Of a DNA stretch of 64,000 bases, positions 35,339 to 47,296 are shown piece after piece (within the stretch, counting starts at the first letter, position 1; each line of letters opens with the position of its first letter). Under the pieces are notes generated by a model that saw nothing but the letters and a program-made list of their open reading frames with translations, was not told the origin of the DNA and ran no database searches. A program made the translations under genes and the position numbers. Source of the DNA: Protopterus annectens (taxonomy: Eukaryota; Chordata; Ceratodontiformes; Protopteridae); contig NC_056730.1 of the NCBI RefSeq assembly GCF_019279795.1, positions 613,216,890 through 613,280,889 of the forward strand, written 5' to 3'.

Positions 35339-35646
35339 AACTGTCCCTAATTTTCAGGTATGTCCCTGATTTTGACACAAATTTTAGCTCTGTCCCTCTG
35401 AAAACTACTGACTTTGGCCAGAAAGGTGGTGAATTACACTTATGAATAATGACAATAATTAAGAGTTAGACACTTCTTTTACTTCAGAAAAGGTGTATTA
35501 ATTCATATGCTCTGATTCTCTCAATGTCTCAACTTAATGACACTAATATTTTAAAGGTGTCCCTGATTGTCCCTGACTTTTTCTTGACTTTTCCCTGAGT
35601 CTGTTCAAATATGTACCTGATTGGTTGAGAGGTCTGGCAGAGGCAG
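35339..35646 (+). mobile_element. CATACC MITE (308 bp), divergent subfamily
   Basis: Starts CATACCTCCCAACTGTCCCT and ends GATTGGTTGAGAGGTCTG. The interior is rich in 'GTCCCTGATT' and 'TGTCCCT' motifs, unlike the central segments of the other copies. Confidence 0.75.
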
Positions 35647-35649
35647 AAA

Positions 35650-36420
35650 CACAGAGGCATATCAGCCTTTCTGATGTTACACACTGTGCAAATAGCTTTG
35701 GAGGGAGTTTCGGAAGCATACCCTTATGTAGGAATACGACACTGAAATACAAATGGATGTAGCCATGTACTGGTAGCAACCAACTGTAAGAATGCCATTG
35801 CTCTATTGCTGAAAAGACCTGTGTGGTGCACAGACAAAAAATAACAGGCTATTCTCTGGCTATCATGTGGATAGGTCCACAGTTGGGAGTTATGCAGATA
35901 GACTACTTGCCTTGATAAATTAACATGTACATAGAAACCCTCTATGTCCAGCAAGATAAAATCCACGCAATAGCACTTACACTCTCTGTACTTCTGCAAC
36001 CCTAGCCAAATGTAGAATATACCTGTGTGTGCAGGGTCTACCAAGGATGTGTAGGTAAGCATACTCACAGTACTGAAATGTGTTCAGTTTTTCTGAGAAG
36101 CTTGTGTTAATGTCAACACTAAAAAAGCACAAACTGTTTAGAACTGAGTAAATGAATATTCACAGTATAGCAGTTCACAAACAATTCTTGTGCCAAAGGA
36201 ATACATCTCAATAACTAGCTTTGTATGGCAGTTAATTGTAACAGTTGAAAAGAAAGTACATCTTTCCATGTATCTTGGGGTAGCATTTTGAGGGGTGAGT
36301 ACATTTCTACACTGACAAGTGGGTACTGGAAGCAGCAACATTAGGTCTGAGTACAAAATGTAAATGTCTGGCTACACCCCTGGCTTCTGATATAAGAACT
36401 ATACCAACCTTCTGTCTTAA
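35650..36420. other. gene-free interval
   Basis: No repeat family from elsewhere in the window and no coding motif recognised. Confidence 0.5.
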
Positions 36421-36737
36421 ACAGTGATGTCCACAGCAAACAAGGATGATCTCCAACTTGGAAAGCTGAAAGGGCCACACCTACATGAATCAGCAATTTA
36501 TAGTACTGGGTTGCTAGGACAGTGATTACTGCAATTACCACACAGCAGGCTGCATGCAATTAGCAAATGGTGGCCACTAATTGGTGCAGAGGCCATCACA
36601 TGCTCATGTGCATATTCCTACAAAAGCAGGCTGCAATCTCTGCCAACAAACTCAATCACTCTATTGCAGAGACTGCCAGAGAGAGACAAAGAGAGAGAAA
36701 AGGAAAAATAAATATTACCAAATCATACAAAGAAAAG
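36420..36737 (+). other. 5' leader exon of Harbinger gene copy B (inferred)
   Basis: Matches the reverse strand of 21900-21540 (see the copy A leader). It ends AAAGAAAAG|GTATGT at 36737, a good donor. Purine-rich before the donor. It lies 2.6 kb upstream of copy B exon 1. No long open frame, so untranslated if real. Confidence 0.5.
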
Positions 36738-37613
36738 GTATGTGACACATATGTATTTACTGGCATGTAGTAGATGTTATTGAATAATAGTCTACATAAT
36801 ATGAACCATTCATATGTCGCAGCAGTACTTCTTTATGCACAGATGTTCTGCTTAACTACTGCTATGGACAATACTGTGTGTACCTGTGGGCAGTGGGACA
36901 TACCTGTGAAATGTGTAGCTCAGCATTAAATGTCAAAGATCTGATCCATGTTATCTGTGTTCTGTACAGTATTGTGGAGGGATTAGCGCTAACATTATAT
37001 AAACATGGGTGTGACAGAACAACACATGCATAATAGTCATATTAAAGTGTAGCTTAGCATTGGCAAGTGCTGTAGCAGTCTAGTATGCTTATCTAGCATT
37101 TGTTGCCATAAATACCCCCACAAATGTTAGTGTGTGTTCATATGTGACACCTGTTTGTGTTGCAGCAAGGCCCAACAGTTCAGCTGTGAGGTCCTGGGAC
37201 TTACAACTGTGTGGACCTTGTGTGTGTATGCCACACACATATGGAGAAATATATATGTGTCATATATATTCACATCTGTATATGTGCATAGAGCAGGGGA
37301 CATATTGCAACTGTTTGTGAAGGGGGGAGATATATATGTTGATGAAGGTTAGTATGCTCATATTTGTATGTAGGTTTTAGTGTGTGGCAAACAAGACAGC
37401 ATACGGTGCTGGTATATGACATGTGGTGGTTAAACACTGTGGGTGGTTTGTTCAGTTTGCAATGTTGAAGCCAGTAAGGCCTGCTAAAGCTACTTGGGCT
37501 GTGAACACCTTCAATGCATTTATCCCAAGACTGTGCGATTTTATTACATTGTACACCTTACATCCTTTGTATAATTGATATTCTTACTATGAAAGATGAA
37601 ATGTATATGTGCC

Positions 37614-37616
<3 letters not shown>
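36738..37616 (+). other. copy B intron, no other feature
   Basis: No gene or recognised repeat. Confidence 0.45.

Positions 37617-38208
<592 letters not shown>

Positions 38209-38255
<47 letters not shown>
38209..38255. repeat. TA microsatellite
   Basis: Continuation of the tract interrupted by the MITE. Confidence 0.95.
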
Positions 38256-38364
38256 GTTATATATACTCATACACACCTACATCTAATTTTTGCAATAGAT
38301 TCTCTGTACTGTTGACTGACTGTGATGGTCAATATGTTTGTGAATAAGTCAAAGATATGTATCT

Positions 38365-38500
38365 GTGGGATAGCTTAGTGTGAAACTGTTTATGTCATGG
38401 TATTATGGATCCTTGCTTTGATCCTAGCAAAAGCTGTGTATTCTGTTGCTAGGCAGAATATGTGATATTGCATACAGTGTGATTAAGTTCCTTGGTTTTA
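38365..38500 (+). repeat. tRNA-derived SINE-like unit S8
   Basis: 'GGGATAGCTTAGTGTGAAA' (A box), 'GCTTTGATCCTAG' (decayed B box), then 'TCTGTTGCTAGGCAGAATATG' as the body. Confidence 0.6.
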
Positions 38501-39024
38501 ACTAGGGTGTGTCATTGTAGGCTAAAGCACTACACCTATGATTATTGATTGGTACCGATGTTAAATGCAAATCCTATGTGTACTGTAGTACTACTTGAAG
38601 CTCTGGTCCTGTACAGCAAATCATGGTGTATGTCCACATTGCTTGCATCCACTGTTTTGTGTGGTCCCTGTATTCATCACAGATTACATTTCTCAAGATT
38701 AAGGTTGTGTGAATACTGACACACAGTACTGTATAGTACACACTGGAAGCTTATCTAGGTTGTCATACCTTTGTGTCCTGTAATTATGTCTGATGTGTGT
38801 GTGGGTATGTCTGTAACATGTCCTTTGACATATGTGTGGTAAAACATATAACTGCGTATCTAGCAACATTCACAGTGTACTTCAGCAGTATGCGACCTAT
38901 ATTCCCAATTATGCACATATTTTGGCCATGGGTTTGGCATTAACAAGTTGTGTGGTATAATTGTAATACATTTACTGGACCTTACACTGATTGTGATGGA
39001 TGATATATTACTTTACATATCAGC

Positions 39025-39215
39025 TTGATGTATATCTGCTGTGGCTAGGTGGTGCATTGTGTTGCATACAGTGTGCCTGGTACTCTTGTATAGTCTTATA
39101 TAGTGATTTTATTTTGTTGCTCTTCAGAACATGGTTCATTAGATAGAGAGTGAGCAAGGCACTTTCAAGCAGTTGTGGGGTGAGCAGTGATAAGTGGCAG
39201 TTACAGTGTTTCACT
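39025..39215 (+). repeat. tRNA-derived SINE-like unit S9
   Basis: 'TGCTGTGGCTAGGTGGTGC' head, 'TTTTATTTTGTTGCTC' body, 'AAGGCACTTTCAAGCAGTTG' tail. Opposite-strand partner of S7. Confidence 0.7.
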
Positions 39216-39327
39216 CTCTGTTAGCTTATAGGTTGCTATATATGGCAGTTCAGTGATATCTGTACTGTATAATGTTAAATGCACCATATGACTTGCTCAG
39301 ACATGTTTTTGGATTTATGTCTTCCAG

Positions 39328-42300
39328 GGATCATGGCCCATCGCAGGAACCCCAGTTACAGTAGTGCTGAAGATGATATCATTACTAGCAGTATGATTCA
39401 GCACCACCGGCTCATGTTCTCATGAACCAGCCAGGACCAGCAGGAGCATACTGCAATGTGGCAAGATGTTGTCTGCAGGGTCAATAAGGTAGGCCTGCAT
39501 AACCGGACATATGAGCAGTTACGCCACCACTGCAGTGATCTTCTCAGACATGTCCATCAGTGTGCTGCTGACATGCATAGACATCAGCTTGCAACAGGAG
39601 GTGGTGTTAATATCCATCCCCCCTCACCAGAGTGGAGGAGCTGGTCCAGAGCCTGGTAGCACCTGCCCAACAACAACAACAGCAGCAGACATATACCATG
39701 ATGGAGGTTGGAGCCACCCAGCAAGCACACATGGAACATGCAGGTAACATGGCATATCTGTAGACTACTGTTATCTGTATTGGTAGATCATGCATATGTG
39801 AAATGTGGAGTGTGTCGTTCAAAGATGTGGAGCCTGTTGTTGTGCAATACTGATCATTTGGAACATAATCTGTAGCCCTGTGAATGTAAACTGTTGTTGT
39901 ACTGTAAGATTGTAAACACACAGTAGCAATGCCACAGTTGTGGCCACTGACAAACTGTCTCATCTCTATGTAGGTCACCCTGGGGTAATATCAAGGCAGT
40001 GGACAGATGCTGGTGAGTGTGTTCTACATTTATTATTGTAAATAAAAAGTGCATGTCATAGTTAAGGTGTTGGCCATGTACCATGTAACACACCTACCTC
40101 TAATGCATGCTGTACATGTTTGGTGTAAGAGCACGCACATCCCACTAATATGATTAGCTGCCTCAAACACAAGCAATACCCAGACCATCTCAAACAAATG
40201 TGGCTAGAGTGTAGTGACCATTGGATAGGCACAGTTGATACTCAACATGTACATAACATACACATCTATGTCATACACAGAGCATTTTAACATGCTGTAC
40301 ATAAAGGATTCCCAAACCCTCTGTAAAGACACACTCCAGTGTCCAAAATCTCATCCACACATTACACATAATATACCTGAGGGGTAGAGGCCTATCATGG
40401 GGCATTTAAACACTCTGCAACACACTACACATTCATGTCAGGGAATGCTCCCTATTGGCCTCCTTACAAACTCACGTAACAACTGGTTATGAAATGGTGA
40501 ATTTAGCCAACATAGTACAGTTCCAGCAAGCATGATTAGTGCTGGTCTGTGAAACATTTGTAGCCTTGAGTGACCACCTGATGCTTCATGATGATGGCCT
40601 ATGGTACTATACCCCATCCAGTTATTGTAACCACAGTACTACACATAGATTTCATTGCTATACACCTTAATGTTGCATGTGTGCACGCATATGCACCTCT
40701 AAACAGTATGCATACCAATCACCATTTGCACAACTGACCCATATATGTCTTGTGATGCTATTGAGTGGCTAGGTCATATGACACATATTGGGTATGCATA
40801 GTGTTTAAATATGCAGTTGTGTTTTAGCATGCCATGTCATGGATGAGGCTGGCTTGTCCACAATATGATCTATAATCACCATAAGTACCGTACATTGGGT
40901 ATGTGGCCGAATGGTATTCCGTCAATTATCCATGCACCACTGATGGTGTTGTGTGAATACTCATCATGCATGTGCTAAAAATGTGTCCACAATTATTTGC
41001 TAAAGACACAGAGGCTGTAATCAGCATTGGATGCCTATCTGACACACAGATACACATCCAGCAATGGTATGTACACCAGTGAGTCATGGTGCACAGTACA
41101 TTACAGGGTTATGAATACCTGCACAGCAATGTTGTGTCCATGTATGCATTGTGTTCCAGGGGGAGGGCCATCACCTAATAACAAAACACATGCATCAAAG
41201 CCATGTATACTGTTAGTAACAAGGACTGACTACACTTGCACTGCATGCTGTTGAGCAACACATGTCTTGCATGCTGACATGTGTGATATGACTGTTTTGC
41301 TTGTGATACTGTACCCCACCATCACCTGCTATTGCGTATGTTCTGTGATTGCTGGTGTTGTGTGTGTCTGCTTTAGGGAGGAGTGTAGTTTTGTGTGTGT
41401 GCATGTGTGCATGTGTGCATGTGCGCATGTGTGCATGTGTGCATGTGCACATGTGTGCATGTGTGCATGTGCGCTTGTAGTATGAAGTCATGTTCAGGTC
41501 TTAAAGTGTGTTTCCTGTTTTCCTTTCACAGGTGCCGAGGTGGGGCTGGTTCAGTACAGCAGGGAACCTGATGTCACTGAAACAGTGATGATGAAGATAG
41601 GTGTGTTGAGGCACAGGCATGTTTGTCAGGGTCTGTTGTTGGGTCACTAATTAACAGTACACAAGTCTCTACTCCATCCATGCACACATTCATACTGCCT
41701 GTACATCCATCATCACCATTGCCATTAGCTGAGGGACAGTGTACGGCTGGCACTGGCCAGGACAGTGTGGTATCTGTGGCACATGTATCAGGACACAGCA
41801 GCCATAGCCAGATGTCCAGAACGGTACCACATAGGCAGATGTCCAAGCGTTCTCGTCGGAGCACTGCTGGTCATCATGCACCTGGCAGACGTGCCACACC
41901 TCTGTCTACCACATGCATGTTCCTGGCTGTCATGGTGGTGCAGACACAAATGGATCAGTACACCAGACAGGGGCTAAAGGCACAGAGGGCTCATTACACC
42001 TCTGTAAATGACAGTATCTGTGACCTAGCAGGTGCCATACGTAAGTACACTGAGGTCATTGATAGACGGGGTGAGACATTGGATGTCCTCCACAATGTCA
42101 TGTTCATGTGTCAGGACAGTGCAGGATGGTTGAGATGTTGATGTGGACATATGCCATCAACATCAGCAGCTGGAGGTCGCCATGGACGTCCAGCAAGTCA
42201 CAGCCGCTTCAGTGGTGCCAGTACCAGCCCCAGCAATGTTGGGGGGGTGTTGTCCATAGACTGTCCTAGCAGACCACGTGCACGTGGCTCTGGCCAGAAC

Positions 42301-42429
42301 CATCAGGGACCTGGATCCAGTGGACATATGTCAACCTCTTCGGATAGTACCCAATCTGGATTAGTACTATCTGTAGCACCCCTGCCAGGCACAGGTTCCG
42401 TATCCATGGCCAGAGATGGTGATCTGTAA
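39328..42429 (+). pseudogene. Harbinger-type Myb/SANT-like gene, copy B (three exons)
   Basis: Exon 1 (39328-39743) follows TCTTCCAG, starts ATG GCC at 39333 and reads 'MAHRRNPSYSSAEDDIITSS', 'MWQDVVCRVNKVGLHNRTYE', 'QLRHHCSDLLRHVHQCAADM', 'HRHQLATGGGV' and, in a shifted frame, 'LTRVEELVQSLVAPAQQQ'. This is a Myb/SANT-like domain, TGGG linker and poly-Gln. One TGA stands where CGA (Arg) is likely. Exon 2 (39975-40013, 39 nt) lies between CTATGTAG and GTGAGT and keeps the phase. Exon 3 (41532-42429) follows TTTCACAG and carries 'SSHSQMSRTVPHRQMSKRSR' and 'AIRKYTEVIDRRGETLDVLH', with a frame change near 42140. It is homologous in sequence and splice sites to copy A. The product would be the DNA-binding partner of a Harbinger nuclease; no nuclease is adjacent. 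Confidence 0.75.
41393..41476 (+). repeat. GTGTGCAT octamer minisatellite
   Basis: About ten 8-bp units (GTGTGCAT with GTGCGCAT and GTGCACAT variants) about 55 bp before the exon 3 acceptor of copy B. Confidence 0.92.
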
Positions 42430-42790
42430 AGCCTGCCAGGTACAGTCTATAGCTGTCTCCCAAATCCCCATATATGGCAGCCACATGGTGGAACTGTGTG
42501 CATGCAGACGCACACACATAAACCAGAAACCTAGGGCAAACACATACCCACACACATTACATCAACATTGGCCCATAACAGTACTCATGGCCCTCACACA
42601 CACTCACACACTCATGTCGATTGTATGGCTCAGTATAGGCCTCTGGCAAACCAACAACACACCCTGTGCATACGATGAAACCTGTGCCACCTCCTGTGAA
42701 CTGTAACATTGATGCAGGAACACGCTAACATGGTGCTGATGCACAGGGTTACTTTAATAAAGTATAGCAATGGTTGGATGTGTAGCATGT
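42430..42790 (+). other. 3' UTR of copy B with poly-A signal
   Basis: Homologous to the copy A 3' flank. 'TTTAATAAAGTATAG' at about 42753-42767 is a plausible poly-A signal. Confidence 0.55.
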
Positions 42791-43299
42791 TGTCAGCAGT
42801 AAAGTGTAATGATATCCTTGAAGGTGTAGTTGAGCAGACGTGATGCATTAAAGCTGTAATTAGCAATGTTGTATTGTTTTCACCAGTGTTTATTCCAATT
42901 GTGTTTTGTTTGCCCATGTGCCACTTGGCTGATGTGTGTAGTTTTGTCAGCATGTGTTATACAGTGGACAGTAAATGTGGGGTGTGGGCAACACAGGTTT
43001 GCAGCTGTCCATTTGTGAACATGGTGGAGGTGCACTGTCTGCATGTACATGCATATTGGATACATGGGCAGGGTGAGATGCCCTGTATTGGCCAGTGTTA
43101 ACACTCCATAGTTTCTATTGGTGGCCAGTATGCATTGTACTACACACATTTTGGGGCTTGAGTAAGCATGTGTGTGTATGACACAGGTTGACACTGTGCT
43201 GTGGGTGATGCTGTTGTTGCTATCTGTCATTGGTTTGCATTACTAAGGTTAACACTGTCCCAGCTGCATCATCCTTTAGTAATGCACACTATTCGCCTA
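42791..43299. other. gene-free interval
   Basis: No gene or recognised repeat. The right boundary of transposon copy B is probably in or before this stretch but could not be placed. Confidence 0.45.
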
Positions 43300-45290
43300 C
43301 AGGGTTGCATGGACTGTGCTATCACAAACACAAGAAATTCTCACTTATACAGTAAAAGTGCATTAGTCTCATGGACCCCTGCCATAAACTAAATATATAA
43401 TAGAAGGTGTGAAGTTGTACCAAAAAAGAGTTACATACCAAAAAGGGATAATCTCTCTGGTCAGTATCATTGGGAAAATACAATCTCTCAATAAACATAC
43501 AAGGTAAGCTTCAAAATACAGAAATGGCAAGGATTCCAAAGACAACACTAAATCTTTCTTTAGTGTTGTGTATAATCTACTATCGGGTCACAGTTAATGT
43601 AAATGGTCACAAAGTACACTTATCTGACTGACATTACCAATTTCTTGTCAGGCAGTTTGAATGTGGATTTCACCATCCTGTCGTTACACAAGGGCCACAT
43701 TTCCAGACCTGAAGAATGGAAAACCTGATGATTCACAGACACTCTAGTTAAAACATCTCTTTACCAAAGTCCAAACCACAGTGACAATGGTACTAGACAG
43801 TGTCCTGGCTGTGTCATACACAAGCTGACCTATGAAGTCACCACTCACCTAAACAATCTGTCCAGATGCAGCATCTATACAGGTTACATTCTTGTGGAAT
43901 GACTCACAGTAATGGTATTCACAGTCCACAAGGGTTGAGCTACAACATCTTCTTCTTCTCGTTTCGGATGCTCCAATTAGGGGTCGCCTCAGTAGATTAT
44001 CTGTTTCCATTTCTTCCTGCCCTCTGCATCTTGCGCTGTCACACCATTCACCTGCATGTCCTCTCTCACCACAGCCATAAACCTCATCTTAGGCATTCCT
44101 CTTTTCCTGTTACCTGGTGGCTTCATCCTTAGCATCTATTTCACAATATACTCTGCATCCCTCCTCAGCACATGTACAAACCAACTTTATCCTGCCTATC
44201 TGGCTTGGTCTATTAACCTTCAAACCTGGACTGACCCTCTAATATACTTATTCCTAAACCTGTCCACCCTTGTCACACCCAGTGCAAATGTTAACATAAA
44301 TTGATTAAGGGTAGAACTACAACAGATCCTGGAAACTCTCATCCTATAAGCCAGACAAATGTTATCGGGAAGGCTATGGAGCACAGCATTATGGAACTCA
44401 TTAACAAAGACATTATGAACCTTCAAACAATGCACCATACCCACTTAGGTTCTCTAAAGGCCAGATCATGGCTCCTACACCTAGTAGACTTCAAACCAGT
44501 TAACAAGGCTATAGGTGAGGGAAGGGAGGTCCACACAGCCATGCTATAGCTCACCAGTAATTCATACCCATCCCACATTCTGTTATTATACATAACCTCA
44601 ACAGAATGACCATAAATGATTGTTAGATGATGGATTGACAACTGATGCACAGATGTAGGACACACAGTAACATTTGCAGCCTCCATGCACAATTCTATGC
44701 CAGTAACAAGTGGTATTCACCTGCACTCAGTCCTGGGACCACTCCTGTTTGGCATATAACTTTTGTATGTACAGGCAAACACAGTAGGGATATGTCTGCC
44801 CACGTTTGATGAAAATGCATACTGTGGGCTATACTTTATTCTCCAGATGACACACACATCCTCCAAAAGGGTATCATAGAGACAGATACCTGGTGTCAAA
44901 CTCATGCTGTAAAGCTATAAGCCAAAGAAAGCATAGTTATCCACTTTTAGAAAACAAAGTATCCCCAGAGTACACCATAGGTAGTAGCCCCCAAAATGTG
45001 GAACAGGTATTAATGTATACATAGAGCCATGTGTTTAGTCATCTCTCCTTTGATAATCACATTACCAAAGGGTTATGGAAATCCCTCTGTGGAGCACATA
45101 AGCAATAAAGGGTTTGCATGCACATCCACAGACGTTGTTGCACACCTATAATGAGTAGTCATCTTTGCCTGACTTTGCTTGCTTTGGAACAGGATTCAAA
45201 TATACCTCAAGCATAAACCCTAACTCACACTCTTCAATAGAAATGGTGATGAGTGGATATGAAACAGAAGATGTAGCCCAGGGATCACTG
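43300..45290 (+). mobile_element. CR1-like LINE copy L5 (truncated), interrupted by an RTE tail
   Basis: Plus-strand LINE starting inside the EN/RT linker ('CMDCAITNTRNSHL' at about 43310, L2 has 'CMDCAIANRTKKLS'). RT starts on both sides of the RTE insert: '…VFTVHKG' before it and 'TTTDPGNSHPISQTNVIGKA', 'MELINKDIMNLQ' after it. The RT end 'RNGDEWI'-like region is near 45230. Many stops. No 3' terminal repeat was found, so the 3' end is unclear. Confidence 0.8.
43947..44307 (-). mobile_element. 5'-truncated RTE LINE (361 bp) with target duplication
   Basis: Reverse strand reads 'LTFALGVTRVDRFRNKYIRG', 'GWFVHVLRRDAEYI'-like sequence and ends in the RTE tail (reverse of 'TTCTTCTTCTCG' and 'GGGGTCGCC'). 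Flanks: AGGGTTGAGCTACAAC (43931-43946) and AGGGTAGAACTACAAC (44308-44323), a 16-bp duplication of LINE L5 with two mismatches. Confidence 0.9.
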
Positions 45291-45524
45291 CAGTGGCTAA
45301 GCTTGTCACAAGCATATAGAAGTGACCTATGGTCTGGAAAGTGCCAGCACCCCCTGACAAAGATAACAGTTGCTTTCATGGAGAAAGCAGAGTACCCACA
45401 TGTATGTATATGGCTTTGCCCCACAGCTACCTTACATGTGTAATGCACATACAGTTGTCATTGTGATACACTAGAAAAATCAAAACCCACTCCACATTGA
45501 CCAACGGTGTCTCACAACTGGCAC

Positions 45525-46300
45525 ACACACAGTCAGCAAGTGCAAGATTCAAAGTCCTTCCTAAGTACATTATGATATTACAGTAGTATGTATTTATATG
45601 ACGTGCTATATACATTAATGGAATTTCATTTTTCCACAGGTATATTTGTGGGATGGTGACATCATCAGACTTGACAAAGATGAGTATACCACTTTTAAGG
45701 GGTGTGAGTATTCTCCAAAAAGGCTGCTTCTCCCCACGAGAAACACACAGTTAACAAGTACAGGATTCAAACCCCTGCTTAATTACAGTATGATACTACA
45801 GCAGTAACCATTTACATAACACACTATACACATTACTGGGATTTTTCCATTCCACAGGTGTATTTGTAGGATGATGACATCATCAGACTTGACAAAGATG
45901 AGTATACCACTTTTAAGGGGTGTGAGGATTTTCCAAAAAGGTTGCTTTTCCCCAGGGAAGCGCACACACACACAGTTGACAAGTGCAGGATTCAAACCCC
46001 TACTTAACTACATTATGATATTACAGCAGTACACATTTACACGATGCACTATACCCATTACTGGGATTTTTTCTTTCCACAGTTATATTTGTAGGATGGT
46101 GACATCATCAGACTTGACAAAGATGAGTATACCACTTTTAAGGGGTGTGAGTATTCTCCAAAAAGGTTGCTCTCTCCCCAGAGAGAGACAGACACACACA
46201 CCACACACACACACACACACACACGCACACACACACACACACACACACGCACACACACACACACAGTTGGCAAGTGCGGGGTTTTTAATCCAAACTAAGT
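45525..46300 (-). repeat. second tandem array, about 220-bp units, related to the 1.1-7.6 kb array
   Basis: Three full units and a partial one. 'ATCATCAGACTTGACAAAGA' lies at 45661, 45879 and 46104 (periods 218 and 225). On the minus strand each unit has a TG tract, a 'CTGATGATGTCATCAT' block and a consensus B-box-like 'GGGGTTTGAATCCTGC'. Order and motifs match the first array in the opposite orientation. The last unit has an expanded CA tract (46195-46264). Confidence 0.88.
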
Positions 46301-46689
46301 ACGTCTTTACACTTCAGCAAGCAATATGGAGTTACAGGGTGCAATACAGACATTACTTGCTGGCAGTTTGCCCAAAGGTTTTTTCACATTTGCTAACCTC
46401 AGCAGGCTTAGCATACTAGGTGTATTGTGAGTGTATTGTATGCATAGGCCATGACCATATCATATATGGGTTGATGTACCACATGCTGGCACACATAGGG
46501 TCAAACCGGTGGCTAAGCTCTGTCAACCCAATACTGGACAATACAGTCAAGAGGAGTAGGGTCATACAACCACAACACCAACAGTTTCACATAGACCTAC
46601 AATATAAGCACCAGCAAAACACACACATAAATACACATTACCATACTAGGAGAATATAAATATTAATCTGAAAAAGAGAGAGTGTCCTC
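46301..46689. other. gene-free interval
   Basis: No recognised gene. Probably includes the 5' end of LINE L3. Confidence 0.45.
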
Positions 46690-46789
46690 TTAAGCAGACA
46701 AGCAAGCAACATGCACCTCCAAGCACACATCAGAAAACACATAATACGCCAAAGCAGTGTGCCTCACAACAGGCCCAAAGGCAAAACAG

Positions 46790-47296
46790 CATACCCAACA
46801 CACTAGTAATAGGTGACTTCAAAGTCAGGCACACAGATGTTCCACTCACGCGGCTGGACAAGGGGAAGGTTACTGTCAGTTGTCTGTCAGGTGCTATGAT
46901 CCACCACATAACACAAGCACTTACATCACTCCAGAATAGGTACATATATGACGTGTTCTTTGTACATGTCAGTGTGAATGATCTGAGACCTACCTCCCAG
47001 GGCAACATGACAAGAGATATATAGTAGCTCTATGATCATGTAGCCCAGGCTGGTATGACCCTGACCTTGAGTAACATCTTACCTTCACCTACATGATACT
47101 GCAATATAGCAGAAAGATGATAAACTTCAACAATTGGCTGAGCTTCTCGTGTCATTCAAAGGGGATCCAGTCTCTGTCTGCCTGTGATGACATGATAGAC
47201 AAGCCTCGTTGCTTCGTTACAGATGGTTTGCACCTGTCACCCCTATGCTTCTGAATACTGGCCAAGGCTCTTGCTATCCCCATATTACATTTTTTA
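46790..47296 (+). pseudogene. LINE L3 ORF1 SGNH domain
   Basis: Plus strand reads 'VIGDFKVRHTDVPLTRLDKG', 'FVHVSVNDLRPTS' and 'DGLHLSPLCF'. These are the SGNH esterase blocks of LINE ORF1 (GDS, GxND, DGLHLS), with the catalytic Asp-His block kept and block I altered. Stops follow 'MTRDI' and elsewhere. Confidence 0.8.
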
